11,979 bases of DNA from TMED23 sp964639965 (GCA_964639965.1 CAZXGI010000070.1:1-11979); one strand, 5' to 3'. Shown: positions 1 to 6,575, counted from the stretch's first letter. The notes: generated by a model not told the origin, from the letters alone. Translations and numbers: made by a program.

Positions 1-301
1 TGGAATGAAAATTTCAGTGACGCCGTTCATTGACGACTACCCAACTTTGTCTAAGCGTGACATATATTAGATAATTTCATGTTCAACAATTGTTGTGGGA
101 AGCTCAAAAGTTCACGCAACTCCAATGTGGGAAAGCCTATTATCACAAGTTAGTATAGTTGGAACCGATCGTTTTTTGAGCAAATTAAAATAATTTAGAT
201 CAAGCAAAAACGCATAGCTGCTCTGCTAAGTTTTCGCTACCGTCAGAATCAAATGGGCATATATTCTCTTCACCGATAATCATTTAACTTTGGAGTATGT
301 A
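1..301. other. Left-edge non-coding stretch
   Basis: No convincing gene is visible. A short reading frame (positions 2-70, ending in TAG) could be the last 22 codons of a gene lying outside the window, but it is too short to judge. A perfect 12-bp palindrome, CAACAATTGTTG, lies at 84-95. The stretch from about 170 to 210 is very AT-rich, as expected of a promoter region for the small gene at 302, but I cannot assign clean -35 and -10 boxes. Confidence 0.5.
84..95. repeat. 12-bp perfect palindrome
   Basis: CAACAATTGTTG is its own reverse complement over 12 bases. It lies about 200 bp upstream of the small gene at 302. It could be a protein-binding site, but one such palindrome in AT-rich DNA may arise by chance. 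No second copy was noticed in the window. Confidence 0.25.
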
Positions 302-487
302 ATGAACGCCTTATCAAAACCCGAACTGATCGTTGGAACTGTTGAGAAAGTCAACTTTGTAAACGAACCTATTCCAGCTTTGCCGATCATAACTAAAACC
401 CATCGCTTCTATGCTTGGATGGATCGTTGGACGCAATCATCTTATGAAGCTTGGGAAAAGTCTGGCAGGCCTGAGCGCGAATTTTAA
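302..487 (+). CDS. Small protein of unknown function, 61 aa
   Basis: I do not recognise this protein. The ATG at 302 is preceded by GGAG at 292-295 with a 6-base spacer, which is a good ribosome site. An in-frame TTG at 290 would overlap that site and is a worse start. The 61-residue product has no signal peptide and no membrane segment. Its N-terminal half is hydrophobic and valine/proline-rich. Its C-terminal half is aromatic and charged (RFYAWMDRW, then YEAWEKSGRPEREF), as in a small folded or helical protein that binds a partner. It has no cysteine. The next small gene begins 6 bases after its stop, so the two are very likely co-transcribed. Confidence that it is a real gene is fairly good; its role is unknown. 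Confidence 0.6.
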   Translation: MNALSKPELIVGTVEKVNFVNEPIPALPIITKTHRFYAWMDRWTQSSYEAWEKSGRPEREF

Positions 488-493
488 TCCGCT

Positions 494-664
494 ATGACAA
501 TGAATAATCAACGACGCGACCCAGTAGAATATACAAATGTTTTGTTGAAAGAGACAAAACTTTCATGTGAAGAAATTGCCGATCTTTGTGGTCTTGATAT
601 ATATGCAGTCATAGCGATAAAGCTTAAATCAAGAACTAACAACGAATCCAAACCACTAAATTAA
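494..664 (+). CDS. HTH-like small protein, 56 aa
   Basis: The frame from ATG 494 to TAA 664 encodes 56 residues; a second ATG at 500 is the alternative start. No strong Shine-Dalgarno sequence precedes either, so translation may be coupled to the gene ending at 487, 6 bases upstream. Residues about 22-45 read KLSCEEIADLCGLDIYAVIA and onward. The 'EEIADLCGLD' core has the pattern of the second helix and turn of a helix-turn-helix (small residue, A-D-L, G, hydrophobic), followed by a second helix and a basic tail (KLKSR). This suggests a minimal DNA-binding or sigma-region-4-like fold, or a small adaptor. There is no effector domain. The family assignment is inferred from the motif only. Confidence 0.55.
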   Translation: MTMNNQRRDPVEYTNVLLKETKLSCEEIADLCGLDIYAVIAIKLKSRTNNESKPLN

Positions 665-701
665 ATTTGCCTTTAATCAGTTCTTCAATCATGTGTTAAC
701 A

Positions 702-715
702 TATCGACCTCGATA
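702..715. promoter_or_regulatory. 14-bp palindrome, possible operator
   Basis: TATCGACCTCGATA consists of perfect 6-base arms, TATCGA and TCGATA, around CC. It lies between the HTH-like gene and the DUF35/thiolase pair, 16 bases before a TTGACG that could be a -35 box. This geometry suits a dimeric regulator. That it is an operator is inference. Confidence 0.3.
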
Positions 716-737
716 GCGGGTTAAATGCAATTGACGC

Positions 738-801
738 GGGGATGGTTAGGCCAAGCTTTGTAAAACCTCCAGTCCAAGATTTAAACCATCTCCTTGGGGA
801 G
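738..801 (+). ncRNA. Possible structured RNA, pseudoknot-like
   Basis: Stem A pairs GGGGATGGTT (738-747) with AACCATCTCC (784-793), 10 pairs with one G-U. Stem B pairs CTCC (767-770) and CCAAG (774-778) with CTTGGGGAG (793-801), 9 pairs with a 3-base bulge. The second strands of A and B abut at 792/793 and the stems interlock, which is the topology of an H-type pseudoknot. A smaller alternative is CTCC-TTGG-GGAG at 790-801. No T-tract follows, so it is not a normal terminator. I do not recognise it as a known riboswitch class. It lies about 235 bases upstream of the DUF35 gene. Confidence 0.25.
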
Positions 802-829
802 TGAGGCTTAATTAACTTATCATCATTAG

Positions 830-958
830 ATGGATGACCTTGTAAACCAAAGCGCTCTTTTAACAATTTCAAACGAAAAGGGAATGCTGCTTCCCCAAAA
901 TATATGTGGTCTTTTTAGCATAACTCAGCTTAAAGACATGGGCGAACAGGAAGCTTAG
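830..958 (+). CDS. Doubtful 42-aa reading frame
   Basis: ATG 830 to TAG 958 encodes a 42-residue product beginning MDDLVNQSALLTISNEKG. It is soluble-looking and has a plausible amino-acid mix, but no Shine-Dalgarno sequence precedes it and I recognise no family. A second in-frame ATG at 884 would leave 24 residues. It may be a chance frame in the leader of the downstream pair. Confidence 0.15.
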   Translation: MDDLVNQSALLTISNEKGMLLPQNICGLFSITQLKDMGEQEA

Positions 959-1036
959 GTAAAGTTCTAAAAAAAATACTACAACACGGTCTTCTGGGCT
1001 GTTACAGTTCTTAAAATTCAAAGAATAGGAAAAATT

Positions 1037-1450
1037 ATGAATGAAAATGTTCCGCCGCGACGACTTCCAATACCAACGCCGGAAACCCAATATTTCTGGG
1101 ATGGAACGAGGGAAGGAGAGTTGCTACTACAAGAATGTGGTGACTGCAAAACCATTTATTTTCCTCCGCGACCCTTTTGCCCAAAATGCGGCAGCCGTAA
1201 AGTTATTGTTTTTCCGGCTAGTGGTAAAGCAACTCTATATAGTTATATTATCAGTCATATGCCAACTCCCGGTTTTGATGGACCACAGTCAATAGCCGTT
1301 GTCACCCTAGAAGAAGGTCCTCGGATGATGACAAACATTATAAACTGTCAGCAATCTGAGGAAGTTTTGCAATTAGATATGCCTTTGCAAGTCGTTTTTG
1401 AAAAGCAGAGCGATGAAATAACTCTTCCTTTCTTTGCACCGGTGGAATGA
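1037..1450 (+). CDS. DUF35 zinc-ribbon/OB-fold protein, acyl-CoA-associated
   Basis: This 137-residue protein has the DUF35 architecture: an N-terminal helical lead (residues 1-30, with YFWDGTREGELLLQEC), a rubredoxin-like zinc ribbon with Cys34-x2-Cys37 and Cys48-x2-Cys51, and a C-terminal OB fold (about 60-137). The length is normal for the family. DUF35 proteins bind thiolase-superfamily partners and help bind or channel acyl-CoA substrates, as in the steroid side-chain aldolase Ltp2-ChsH2 and the archaeal thiolase/HMG-CoA synthase complex. AGGA at 1027-1030 gives a ribosome site 6 bases before ATG 1037. The stop codon is 4 bases before the thiolase-like ATG at 1455, so the pair is one operon and probably one complex. 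The substrate cannot be told from sequence. Confidence 0.88.
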   Translation: MNENVPPRRLPIPTPETQYFWDGTREGELLLQECGDCKTIYFPPRPFCPKCGSRKVIVFPASGKATLYSYIISHMPTPGFDGPQSIAVVTLEEGPRMMTNIINCQQSEEVLQLDMPLQVVFEKQSDEITLPFFAPVE

Positions 1451-1454
1451 TTCT

Positions 1455-2600
1455 ATGGTAAAACAAGAGATCGCGGTTGTTGGTGCTGCAGAAACAACTG
1501 AAATGGGGAACATTCCCAATCAATCTGAATTCTCACTTCAAGCTGATGCTGCATTAAATGCAATCTCGGATGCAGGTTTAAAGCCTGGTGATATTGATGG
1601 CCTCGCCGTAGCTGGACAGCCAGTAGATGCAATAGCGCAATATTTGGGGATAGTGCCTAAATGGATTGACGGCACATCAATTGGTGGTAGTTCTTTTTTA
1701 CTGCATGTCCGCCATGCTGTTGCGGCTATAACTGCGGGTTATTGCAAAACTATGCTCATTGTGCATGGTGAAAGTGGAAAGTCGGGCGTCGGTGCTGCAG
1801 GTTTCCCAAAATTTCTAGCAGGAAATTTGGGAGGTGAGTTTGAAGTCCCTTATGGTGCGTCATTACCGCCGACAATGTTTACAATTCCAGTAAGACGTTA
1901 TTTGCACGAATATGGTTTAAACGTTGAGGACATCGCTCAGGTCGCTGTTACTCAACGTCAGTGGGCTGCTTTAAATCCTAGGGCAACCTTTAAAGACCCT
2001 TTGACGATTGATGAAGTGATGAATTCTCGTATGATTGCCGATCCTATTCGGTTACTCATGTGTTGTTTAAGAACGGATGGTGGTGGAGCACTTGTTTTAA
2101 CATCGGCTGAGCGATCTAAAGATATGCGACAGCAGCCTGTTTATATAGTAGGCACGGGCGAAAGTTGTGAGAGCCCGATGATTAGCCAGATGAAAGATTT
2201 TACTTCCTCTCAAGCCTTTCGGAATTCAGGAGAGTTAGCCTTTGAGGAGTCGGGAATCTCTCGAAAAGACGTTGATCATGTGATGATTTACGACGCGTTT
2301 GCTCACTTGCCATTGTATGGACTTGAAGATCTCGGATTTTGTGAGCCAGGTGAAGCGGCCGGATTTATCCGTGAGGGAAATACGGCACCGGGAGGAAAAT
2401 TACCGGTAAATACTAACGGCGGTGGATTGAGCTATATGCATTCTGGAATGTACGGCATGTATGCACTCCAGGAAAGTGTGCGTCAAATGCGGGGAAAGGC
2501 GCCGGCTCAAGTACCGGAAGCAAAAATTTCACTAGTGCTTGGTATCGGTGGTATGTTTTCTGTGGCTGGTACTATAATTTTTGCTAACGAACAGCTTTAG
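1455..2600 (+). CDS. Thiolase-superfamily protein (SCP-x/Ltp2-like), non-thiolase active site
   Basis: The start is set at ATG 1455, with GGTGG at 1441-1445; an in-frame TTG at 1434 lies inside the upstream gene. The 381-residue product has the thiolase fold: an N-terminal AVVGAAETTEMG strand-loop and a duplicated core. The nucleophile-loop cysteine is absent, with the site reading IGGSSF (Ser79/Ser80). The C-terminal catalytic cysteine is also replaced (LGIGGMF). The YDAF motif (Tyr279-Phe282) and the GGGLSYMH block ending in His329 are kept. Classical Claisen thiolysis is therefore unlikely. Members like this, paired with DUF35 proteins, include CoA-linked aldolases with a repurposed active site. 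Aldolase, acyltransferase or a non-cleaving partner role all remain possible. An aldehyde dehydrogenase is encoded convergently downstream. Confidence 0.85.
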   Translation: MVKQEIAVVGAAETTEMGNIPNQSEFSLQADAALNAISDAGLKPGDIDGLAVAGQPVDAIAQYLGIVPKWIDGTSIGGSSFLLHVRHAVAAITAGYCKTMLIVHGESGKSGVGAAGFPKFLAGNLGGEFEVPYGASLPPTMFTIPVRRYLHEYGLNVEDIAQVAVTQRQWAALNPRATFKDPLTIDEVMNSRMIADPIRLLMCCLRTDGGGALVLTSAERSKDMRQQPVYIVGTGESCESPMISQMKDFTSSQAFRNSGELAFEESGISRKDVDHVMIYDAFAHLPLYGLEDLGFCEPGEAAGFIREGNTAPGGKLPVNTNGGGLSYMHSGMYGMYALQESVRQMRGKAPAQVPEAKISLVLGIGGMFSVAGTIIFANEQL

Positions 2601-2618
2601 AAATAGTTGTTTAAGGGC

Positions 2619-2641
2619 CTCTTGAAGAAATTTTTTAAGAG
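2619..2641. terminator. Weak hairpin between convergent genes
   Basis: CTCTTGAA (2619-2626) can pair with TTTAAGAG (2634-2641), 8 pairs with one G-U and a 7-base loop. It lies between the stop codons of the thiolase-like gene (2600) and the convergent aldehyde dehydrogenase gene (2657). The T-run lies partly inside the stem and loop, so it is at best a weak, possibly bidirectional terminator. Confidence 0.3.
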
Positions 2642-2656
2642 TCAAGGTTTGCCGGG

Positions 2657-4087
2657 TTAAACAATGTCTGAAGAATGCCAGACGTTTTTGATGGTCATAT
2701 AGTTTTCAAGTCCTTCGGAACCGCCCTCGCGTCCAAAACCGCTGGACTTGACGCCACCAAATGGGGTTTCTGGCAAGGAGGCCTCGAGGGTATTTATTGA
2801 CAAGTTACCCACTTCAACTTCATCAATCATACGATCTATATAGTCTGCTCGATTGGTGAAGGCATAGCCTGCTAATCCATAAGGAACAGAATTAGCTTTT
2901 TCGATGGCTTCATCAAGCGATGTTATAGGATTAATCACTGCGACTGGTCCAAAGGGTTCTTCTTGCATGATCCGGGCTTCATCGGGAACATTGGTTAGCA
3001 CTGTAGGTTGAAAGAAATACCCTTTGTTGCCATGACTAGCACCGCCAGTTCTAATTTTAGCACCTTTGTCGCGCGCATCTTTGACCAGTTCGGAGAGAAA
3101 AGGCACGCGCCGATCGTTGGCCAAAGGTCCCATCTCAATACCATCTATACTGCCATCCCCAACAACGGTTTCGGCAGCGCGCTTCACAAAGGTGTCGATA
3201 TAGTTTTCGAAGATACTTTCGTGCACAAAAAACCGGGTTGGTGAGGTGCATACTTGCCCCGCATTGCGCATTTTACGTTCGGCACCACTAACTGCTGCCC
3301 GATTGATATCGGTGTCTTCACAAACAATCACTGGAGCATGGCCTCCCAATTCCATTAGCACCGATGTCATGTGCTTTGAAGCCAGTGTGGTTAAATGACG
3401 GCCAACGGTGGTTGAACCAGTAAAAGCAACCAATCGCACAGCTTTTTTTGGGATTAGGTATTCTGAAATTTCTGACGGTATGCCGAAAACTAAATTAAAA
3501 ACGCCAGGTGGCAGGCCGGCATCCTGGAAGGCTTGAGCGATGTGTATCGCCCCGGCAGGTGTTTCTTCTGCGGCCTTAAGGATTATAGAACATCCCGACG
3601 CCAATGCTCCGGCTATTTTTCGCGCAGGTTGGCTCATCGGAAAATTCCAGGGTGAAAAGGCAGCTACAACCCCAACGGGGGAATGGTGTACAGAGATTTT
3701 ATGGCCTGATGCGGCAGGGATAATTCGACCATATGCTCTTAATGCTTCCCCGGCATCCCACTCAAAAAATTCGGCACCTCGGATAACTTCCATGCGCGCT
3801 TGCTGCAGGGGTTTACCGTGTTCAGCGGTAACGGCTTGGGCTATCTCTTCTTGACGATCCCGCATAAGTGCAGCAGCGCGCATAATAATATCTGAACGAA
3901 TGCGGGGAGGAGTTTGACTCCAAATTTGAAGGCCTTTCTCGGCCGCGTCCAATGCCTCTTTGAGATCGTTTTTGTTGGCACGCGGCAAGCGTCCAATCTC
4001 TTCTTCAGTTGCCGGGTTTATTACGGGCAAGTCACTCGTTGTCTTACGCCATTCGCCGCCAATAAACAGCTTCAAATCAGGATACAT
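2657..4087 (-). CDS. NAD-type aldehyde dehydrogenase (succinate-semialdehyde-dehydrogenase-like)
   Basis: This full-length 476-residue cytosolic ALDH oxidises an aldehyde to its acid. All key sites are present: PWNFP with Asn148, the cofactor lysine Lys171, GSTTVGR at 224-230, general base Glu246 in ELGG, nucleophile Cys280 in GQVCTS, EEPFGP at 376-381, and PFGGVKSSGFGREGG near the C-terminus. Glu174 in KAAEE sits where ALDHs that bind the NAD ribose carry glutamate, so NAD is favoured over NADP. The ending resembles succinate-semialdehyde and related aliphatic semialdehyde dehydrogenases, but substrate cannot be fixed from motifs. ATG 4087 follows GGAG by 10 bases. The gene is convergent with the thiolase-like gene, 56 bases away, so any joint pathway would need separate promoters. 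Confidence 0.93.
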   Translation of the reverse strand: MYPDLKLFIGGEWRKTTSDLPVINPATEEEIGRLPRANKNDLKEALDAAEKGLQIWSQTPPRIRSDIIMRAAALMRDRQEEIAQAVTAEHGKPLQQARMEVIRGAEFFEWDAGEALRAYGRIIPAASGHKISVHHSPVGVVAAFSPWNFPMSQPARKIAGALASGCSIILKAAEETPAGAIHIAQAFQDAGLPPGVFNLVFGIPSEISEYLIPKKAVRLVAFTGSTTVGRHLTTLASKHMTSVLMELGGHAPVIVCEDTDINRAAVSGAERKMRNAGQVCTSPTRFFVHESIFENYIDTFVKRAAETVVGDGSIDGIEMGPLANDRRVPFLSELVKDARDKGAKIRTGGASHGNKGYFFQPTVLTNVPDEARIMQEEPFGPVAVINPITSLDEAIEKANSVPYGLAGYAFTNRADYIDRMIDEVEVGNLSINTLEASLPETPFGGVKSSGFGREGGSEGLENYMTIKNVWHSSDIV

Positions 4088-4265
4088 GACTAAGTTTCTC
4101 CAAGTTTATTATTCGCTAGTTCACACAATATGGAGCTATTTTACAAGTGAATTGGATGAAATTAAATGAAAGATTATGCAATATCGAGAATGTTGATGAA
4201 AAGATTCTGTATAATGTTTATCTCTGGCTCTTACATAGTCTCATTATGAAATATATAAAATTGAG

Positions 4266-4541
4266 CTAATAATTTTTACAGAATGCTAACCAAATATTGG
4301 CCATAAAATTTAGATTGGTTAACCCTATACTTCTAATCCTGATACTGTGATTATTTGTCTCTTGATTACCCTTATTAATCTCTTCCTCATTAGAATTATA
4401 AGTTTTCATAAGCATAGTAGTTTGACCAACTATGTTTCTGCAAAATTTTCCTTTAATCTCCTGTTTGTCGGGCAATCTATAATCTGCCCTAGCCTCGGAG
4501 AATATTAGCAATCCTAAACATGTAATTATAATCGTCTTCAT
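4266..4541 (-). CDS. Small exported protein of unknown function, 91 aa
   Basis: The start is well supported: AGGAG lies 6 bases before the ATG at 4541. Residues 1-19 form a typical Sec signal peptide, with a basic start (MKT), a hydrophobic core (IIITCLGLLIF) and an ARA end suited to signal peptidase I cleavage before Asp20. Because the protein lacks a lipobox at the cleavage site, it is probably periplasmic or secreted rather than a lipoprotein. The mature part of about 72 residues is rich in Asn, Glu and Lys and has two cysteines, Cys34 and Cys88, which could form a disulfide linking its ends. I recognise no family. The gene is clearly more AT-rich than the ALDH gene next to it. It appears monocistronic, with 178 bases to the ALDH start. 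Confidence 0.62.
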   Translation of the reverse strand: MKTIIITCLGLLIFSEARADYRLPDKQEIKGKFCRNIVGQTTMLMKTYNSNEEEINKGNQETNNHSIRIRSIGLTNLNFMANIWLAFCKNY

Positions 4542-4746
4542 TTCTAACTCCTATTCTTTGGATGCGTTAAGTTCCACCGAAATGTAAAGGTGTGTAACGT
4601 ATAACGTCGTAATAGCATTTATACATTAATTTATTTAAGGGAAGAGGTAACCTTTTTTGGTTTTTTAGGTAAAATCTTGAGAAAATTTATGCATCTAAAA
4701 AACGCAATGGTCTTGAAATTATATATCCACAGCAGGGCGATAAATT

Positions 4747-4773
4747 CCTAGTGTATTAGCTGATATTACTAGG
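4747..4773. promoter_or_regulatory. Interrupted palindrome upstream of pncB
   Basis: CCTAGT (4747-4752) and ACTAGG (4768-4773) are perfect inverted arms separated by 15 bases, about 75 bases before the pncB ATG. The arm spacing, about two helical turns centre to centre, suits a dimeric repressor. NAD-salvage genes are controlled by dedicated repressors in many bacteria (NrtR, NiaR, NadQ families). I cannot match this site to a known consensus. Confidence 0.3.
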
Positions 4774-4778
4774 TTATT

Positions 4779-4788
4779 ATAACGTTAT
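4779..4788. promoter_or_regulatory. 10-bp palindrome next to the pncB promoter candidate
   Basis: ATAACGTTAT is a perfect 10-bp palindrome ending two bases before a possible -35 box at 4790. A half-matching ATAACGT lies at 4601-4607. It may be an operator or a chance palindrome in AT-rich DNA. Confidence 0.2.
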
Positions 4789-4849
4789 CTTGTCTGAAAG
4801 TTGTGAATTAATAATTTTCGAGTTGATTGCTTTACGAAAGAAGAATTTT

Positions 4850-6199
4850 ATGACGGATTTTGCGGAGAGAGTTGAAAACCCCAGAACAGACGATTTTTGC
4901 GTCCGATCTCTTATGGATGTAGATTTTTATAAATTCACAATGGGCCAATTCATTTTCAAAAACTATGCTGGTGTTCGAGTTAAATTTAAATTGATTAATC
5001 GAGATCCAAATATTCCGGTTGCTCGGGTAATCCCAGAAGAAGAACTTCGTAAGCATCTTAATCACGTTCGCTCTCTCCGTCTTCGCCGCACTGACCTATC
5101 TTTTTTGCGTGGTATGGATGTATATGGAAAAAACATGTTCGACGAAGAATATCTATCAGCTCTCAGCACCCTCCAGTTGCCGCAATTTGATCTCAAGACA
5201 TCAGGTGATCAGTTTGAGTTGACCGTTGAGGCTATCTGGGGGGACGCAACTTTCTGGGAGACTATTATACTAGCGGTTGTTTCGGAACTTTACTATCGTA
5301 ACTTGATGAGCAGGATGACCCCTTATGAAACAAAGATACTTTATGGACGCGCTACAGATAAGCTCTATGCTAAGCTTAAAATGCTTAGGGCTAATGGTAC
5401 GAGTTTTTCTGATTTTGGACAGCGTCGTCGTCATAGCTTCTTGTGGCAGCAATTTGCTCTAGAAATGGCGACAAACGTAATGGGCGATCTGCTAGGTGGT
5501 ACCAGCAATACCTGGATGGCGTTCAATCAGGATTTAATGCCTATTGGCACAAATGCCCATGAGTTACCCATGGTCATCACTGCTATCGCCCAAGATGACA
5601 GAGGTAAACGTAATGCACAGTACAAAGTTTTACGTCAATGGGAGTCACTTTACGGTGAAGGATTGTTAGTAATACTTCCAGACACTTATGGGAGTGAACA
5701 ATTTTTCAACAATATGCCTGAAGATTTAGCTACCCATGTTGCACATAATTGGAGTGGTCAACGTCAGGACAGCGGTGATCCAAGCGATGAATGCAATAGA
5801 TTTGTTAATTGGCTGAAAAGTAAGAATGTTGAGAATGATGTGATTAAAAATAGAAAGATCAACATCTTTTCTGATGGGCTCGATGTTGGCCAGATGGTCA
5901 ATTATAATAAAGAGTTTTCTGACAAAATTGTTGGGACGAATGGCTGGGGGACAAATTTTACTAACGACTTTAATGGATGCCATCCCAATGGTGATGAAAT
6001 TGTTCCTGATTTATCTCTTACCTGGGATCAGGCGTTTCGCAGTTTTTCAATAGTTGTCAAAATTGTTGAAGCTGATGAAAGGCCTGTGGTTAAATTGTCA
6101 AATAATTTAAAAAAAGCTACCGGTAGCACCGATGCGATTGCCGATTATGTCCGAATCTTTGGTTCTCCTGCTGGGGGTGAGCAAGAGGTAAAAGTGTAA
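4850..6199 (+). CDS. pncB: Nicotinate phosphoribosyltransferase
   Basis: PncB joins nicotinate to PRPP with ATP hydrolysis to make nicotinate mononucleotide, the entry step of the Preiss-Handler NAD salvage route, in the cytosol. The 449-residue product carries the N-terminal signature SLMDVDFYKFTMGQ (residues 20-33), an RRHSFLWQ segment, GTSN, the GTNAHE motif with His237 as the expected phosphorylated histidine, QDSGDP at 306-311 and FSDGLD at 340-345 in the phosphoribosyl-binding half. The length is normal for the family. I take ATG 4850 as start because the family motif begins near residue 20; an in-frame TTG at 4790 would add 20 atypical residues. The ribosome site is weak (AAGAAG). The stop codon lies inside a terminator stem, so pncB ends its transcript. 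Confidence 0.93.
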   Translation: MTDFAERVENPRTDDFCVRSLMDVDFYKFTMGQFIFKNYAGVRVKFKLINRDPNIPVARVIPEEELRKHLNHVRSLRLRRTDLSFLRGMDVYGKNMFDEEYLSALSTLQLPQFDLKTSGDQFELTVEAIWGDATFWETIILAVVSELYYRNLMSRMTPYETKILYGRATDKLYAKLKMLRANGTSFSDFGQRRRHSFLWQQFALEMATNVMGDLLGGTSNTWMAFNQDLMPIGTNAHELPMVITAIAQDDRGKRNAQYKVLRQWESLYGEGLLVILPDTYGSEQFFNNMPEDLATHVAHNWSGQRQDSGDPSDECNRFVNWLKSKNVENDVIKNRKINIFSDGLDVGQMVNYNKEFSDKIVGTNGWGTNFTNDFNGCHPNGDEIVPDLSLTWDQAFRSFSIVVKIVEADERPVVKLSNNLKKATGSTDAIADYVRIFGSPAGGEQEVKV

Positions 6200-6228
6200 C
6201 CGTCACCGGTAAAAGGTTGCACATTTTT
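6194..6228 (+). terminator. Intrinsic terminator of pncB, overlapping the stop codon
   Basis: GTGTAACC (6194-6201) pairs with GGTTGCAC (6215-6222), 8 pairs with one G-U, and is followed at once by ATTTTT (6223-6228). The 13-base loop contains ACCGGT. The pncB TAA (6197-6199) is part of the left arm, so a ribosome at the stop codon would cover it. Confidence 0.65.
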
Positions 6229-6436
6229 GTAGTATTGTAGATTTGTGTTTAATTATTTATTTTGGCCCAACTTCGCCTTCCAATGTGAAGTTCGCAAAGT
6301 AAATGTGCTACATATTCTATATCGGGTCGACCTTGCTAGTTTTATTTCTATAAACTTCGTTGAAACGTGGTTTAAGTGTGAATTCCCAAAATCTTAAACT
6401 ATATTTGGCAGGTTATTAAATTTGATTTAGGATAAA

Positions 6437-6538
6437 ATGAGAACTAAAATGGAAGATGAAATCAACTCGGCTTCTTATAAGCTTATTGGGTTGATTGATA
6501 GAATAAATTATGGCGTGAGATTATTTTCTATCTTTTAA
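6437..6538 (+). CDS. Possible 33-aa micro-gene
   Basis: ATG 6437 to TAA 6538, with AGGA at 6429-6432 only 4 bases before the ATG. The product starts MRTKMEDEINSASYKL and ends in a hydrophobic, amphipathic-looking stretch (LIGLIDRINYGVRLFSIF). The usable ribosome site is its main support. No family is recognised; it could be a small membrane-associated peptide or a chance frame. Confidence 0.22.
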   Translation: MRTKMEDEINSASYKLIGLIDRINYGVRLFSIF

Positions 6539-6575
6539 TGGAAGTGGTTTGAAAACTCGGCCCAGTCGTCATAAA

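Larger units (their letters stand above)
665..1036. other. 372-base gap with structured elements
   Basis: This stretch separates the microprotein pair from the DUF35/thiolase pair. It holds a 14-bp palindrome at 702-715, a region able to form overlapping hairpins at 738-801, and a doubtful 42-codon frame at 830-958. The leader and promoter of the gene at 1037 must lie here. TTGACG at 731-736 could be a -35 box, but no good -10 follows at 16-18 bases. Confidence 0.5.
4542..4849. other. Divergent intergenic region upstream of pncB
   Basis: This region separates the minus-strand exported-protein gene from pncB and must hold promoters for both. Visible elements are an AACC-T6-GGTT-T6 stretch at 4649-4666 and two symmetric sequences at 4747-4773 and 4779-4788. 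ATAACGT also occurs at 4601-4607 and again inside the second palindrome. A possible pncB promoter is TTGTCT (4790-4795) with TAATTT (4812-4817), 16-base spacer. Neither box is strong. Confidence 0.45.

Noticed and set aside
2..70. Open frame at the left edge ending in TAG
   Set aside because: It is only 22 codons, the product has no recognisable ending, and nothing upstream is visible to support it as a gene 3' end.
738..801. SAM-II riboswitch as an identity for the pseudoknot-like element
   Set aside because: The topology is similar, but the conserved bases I recall for SAM-II are not present and the downstream genes are not methionine genes.
869..1090. 73-codon minus-strand frame
   Set aside because: It overlaps the leader and start of the DUF35 gene, is low-complexity and lysine/serine-rich, and is preceded by no ribosome site.
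3540..3854. 104-codon plus-strand frame
   Set aside because: It lies wholly inside the aldehyde dehydrogenase gene, whose motifs are complete; it is a shadow frame.
4156..4269. 37-codon plus-strand frame between ALDH and exported-protein genes
   Set aside because: Its ribosome site is poor and its end overlaps the 3' end of a better supported minus-strand gene. The hydrophobic, Lys-rich product is typical of AT-rich intergenic DNA.
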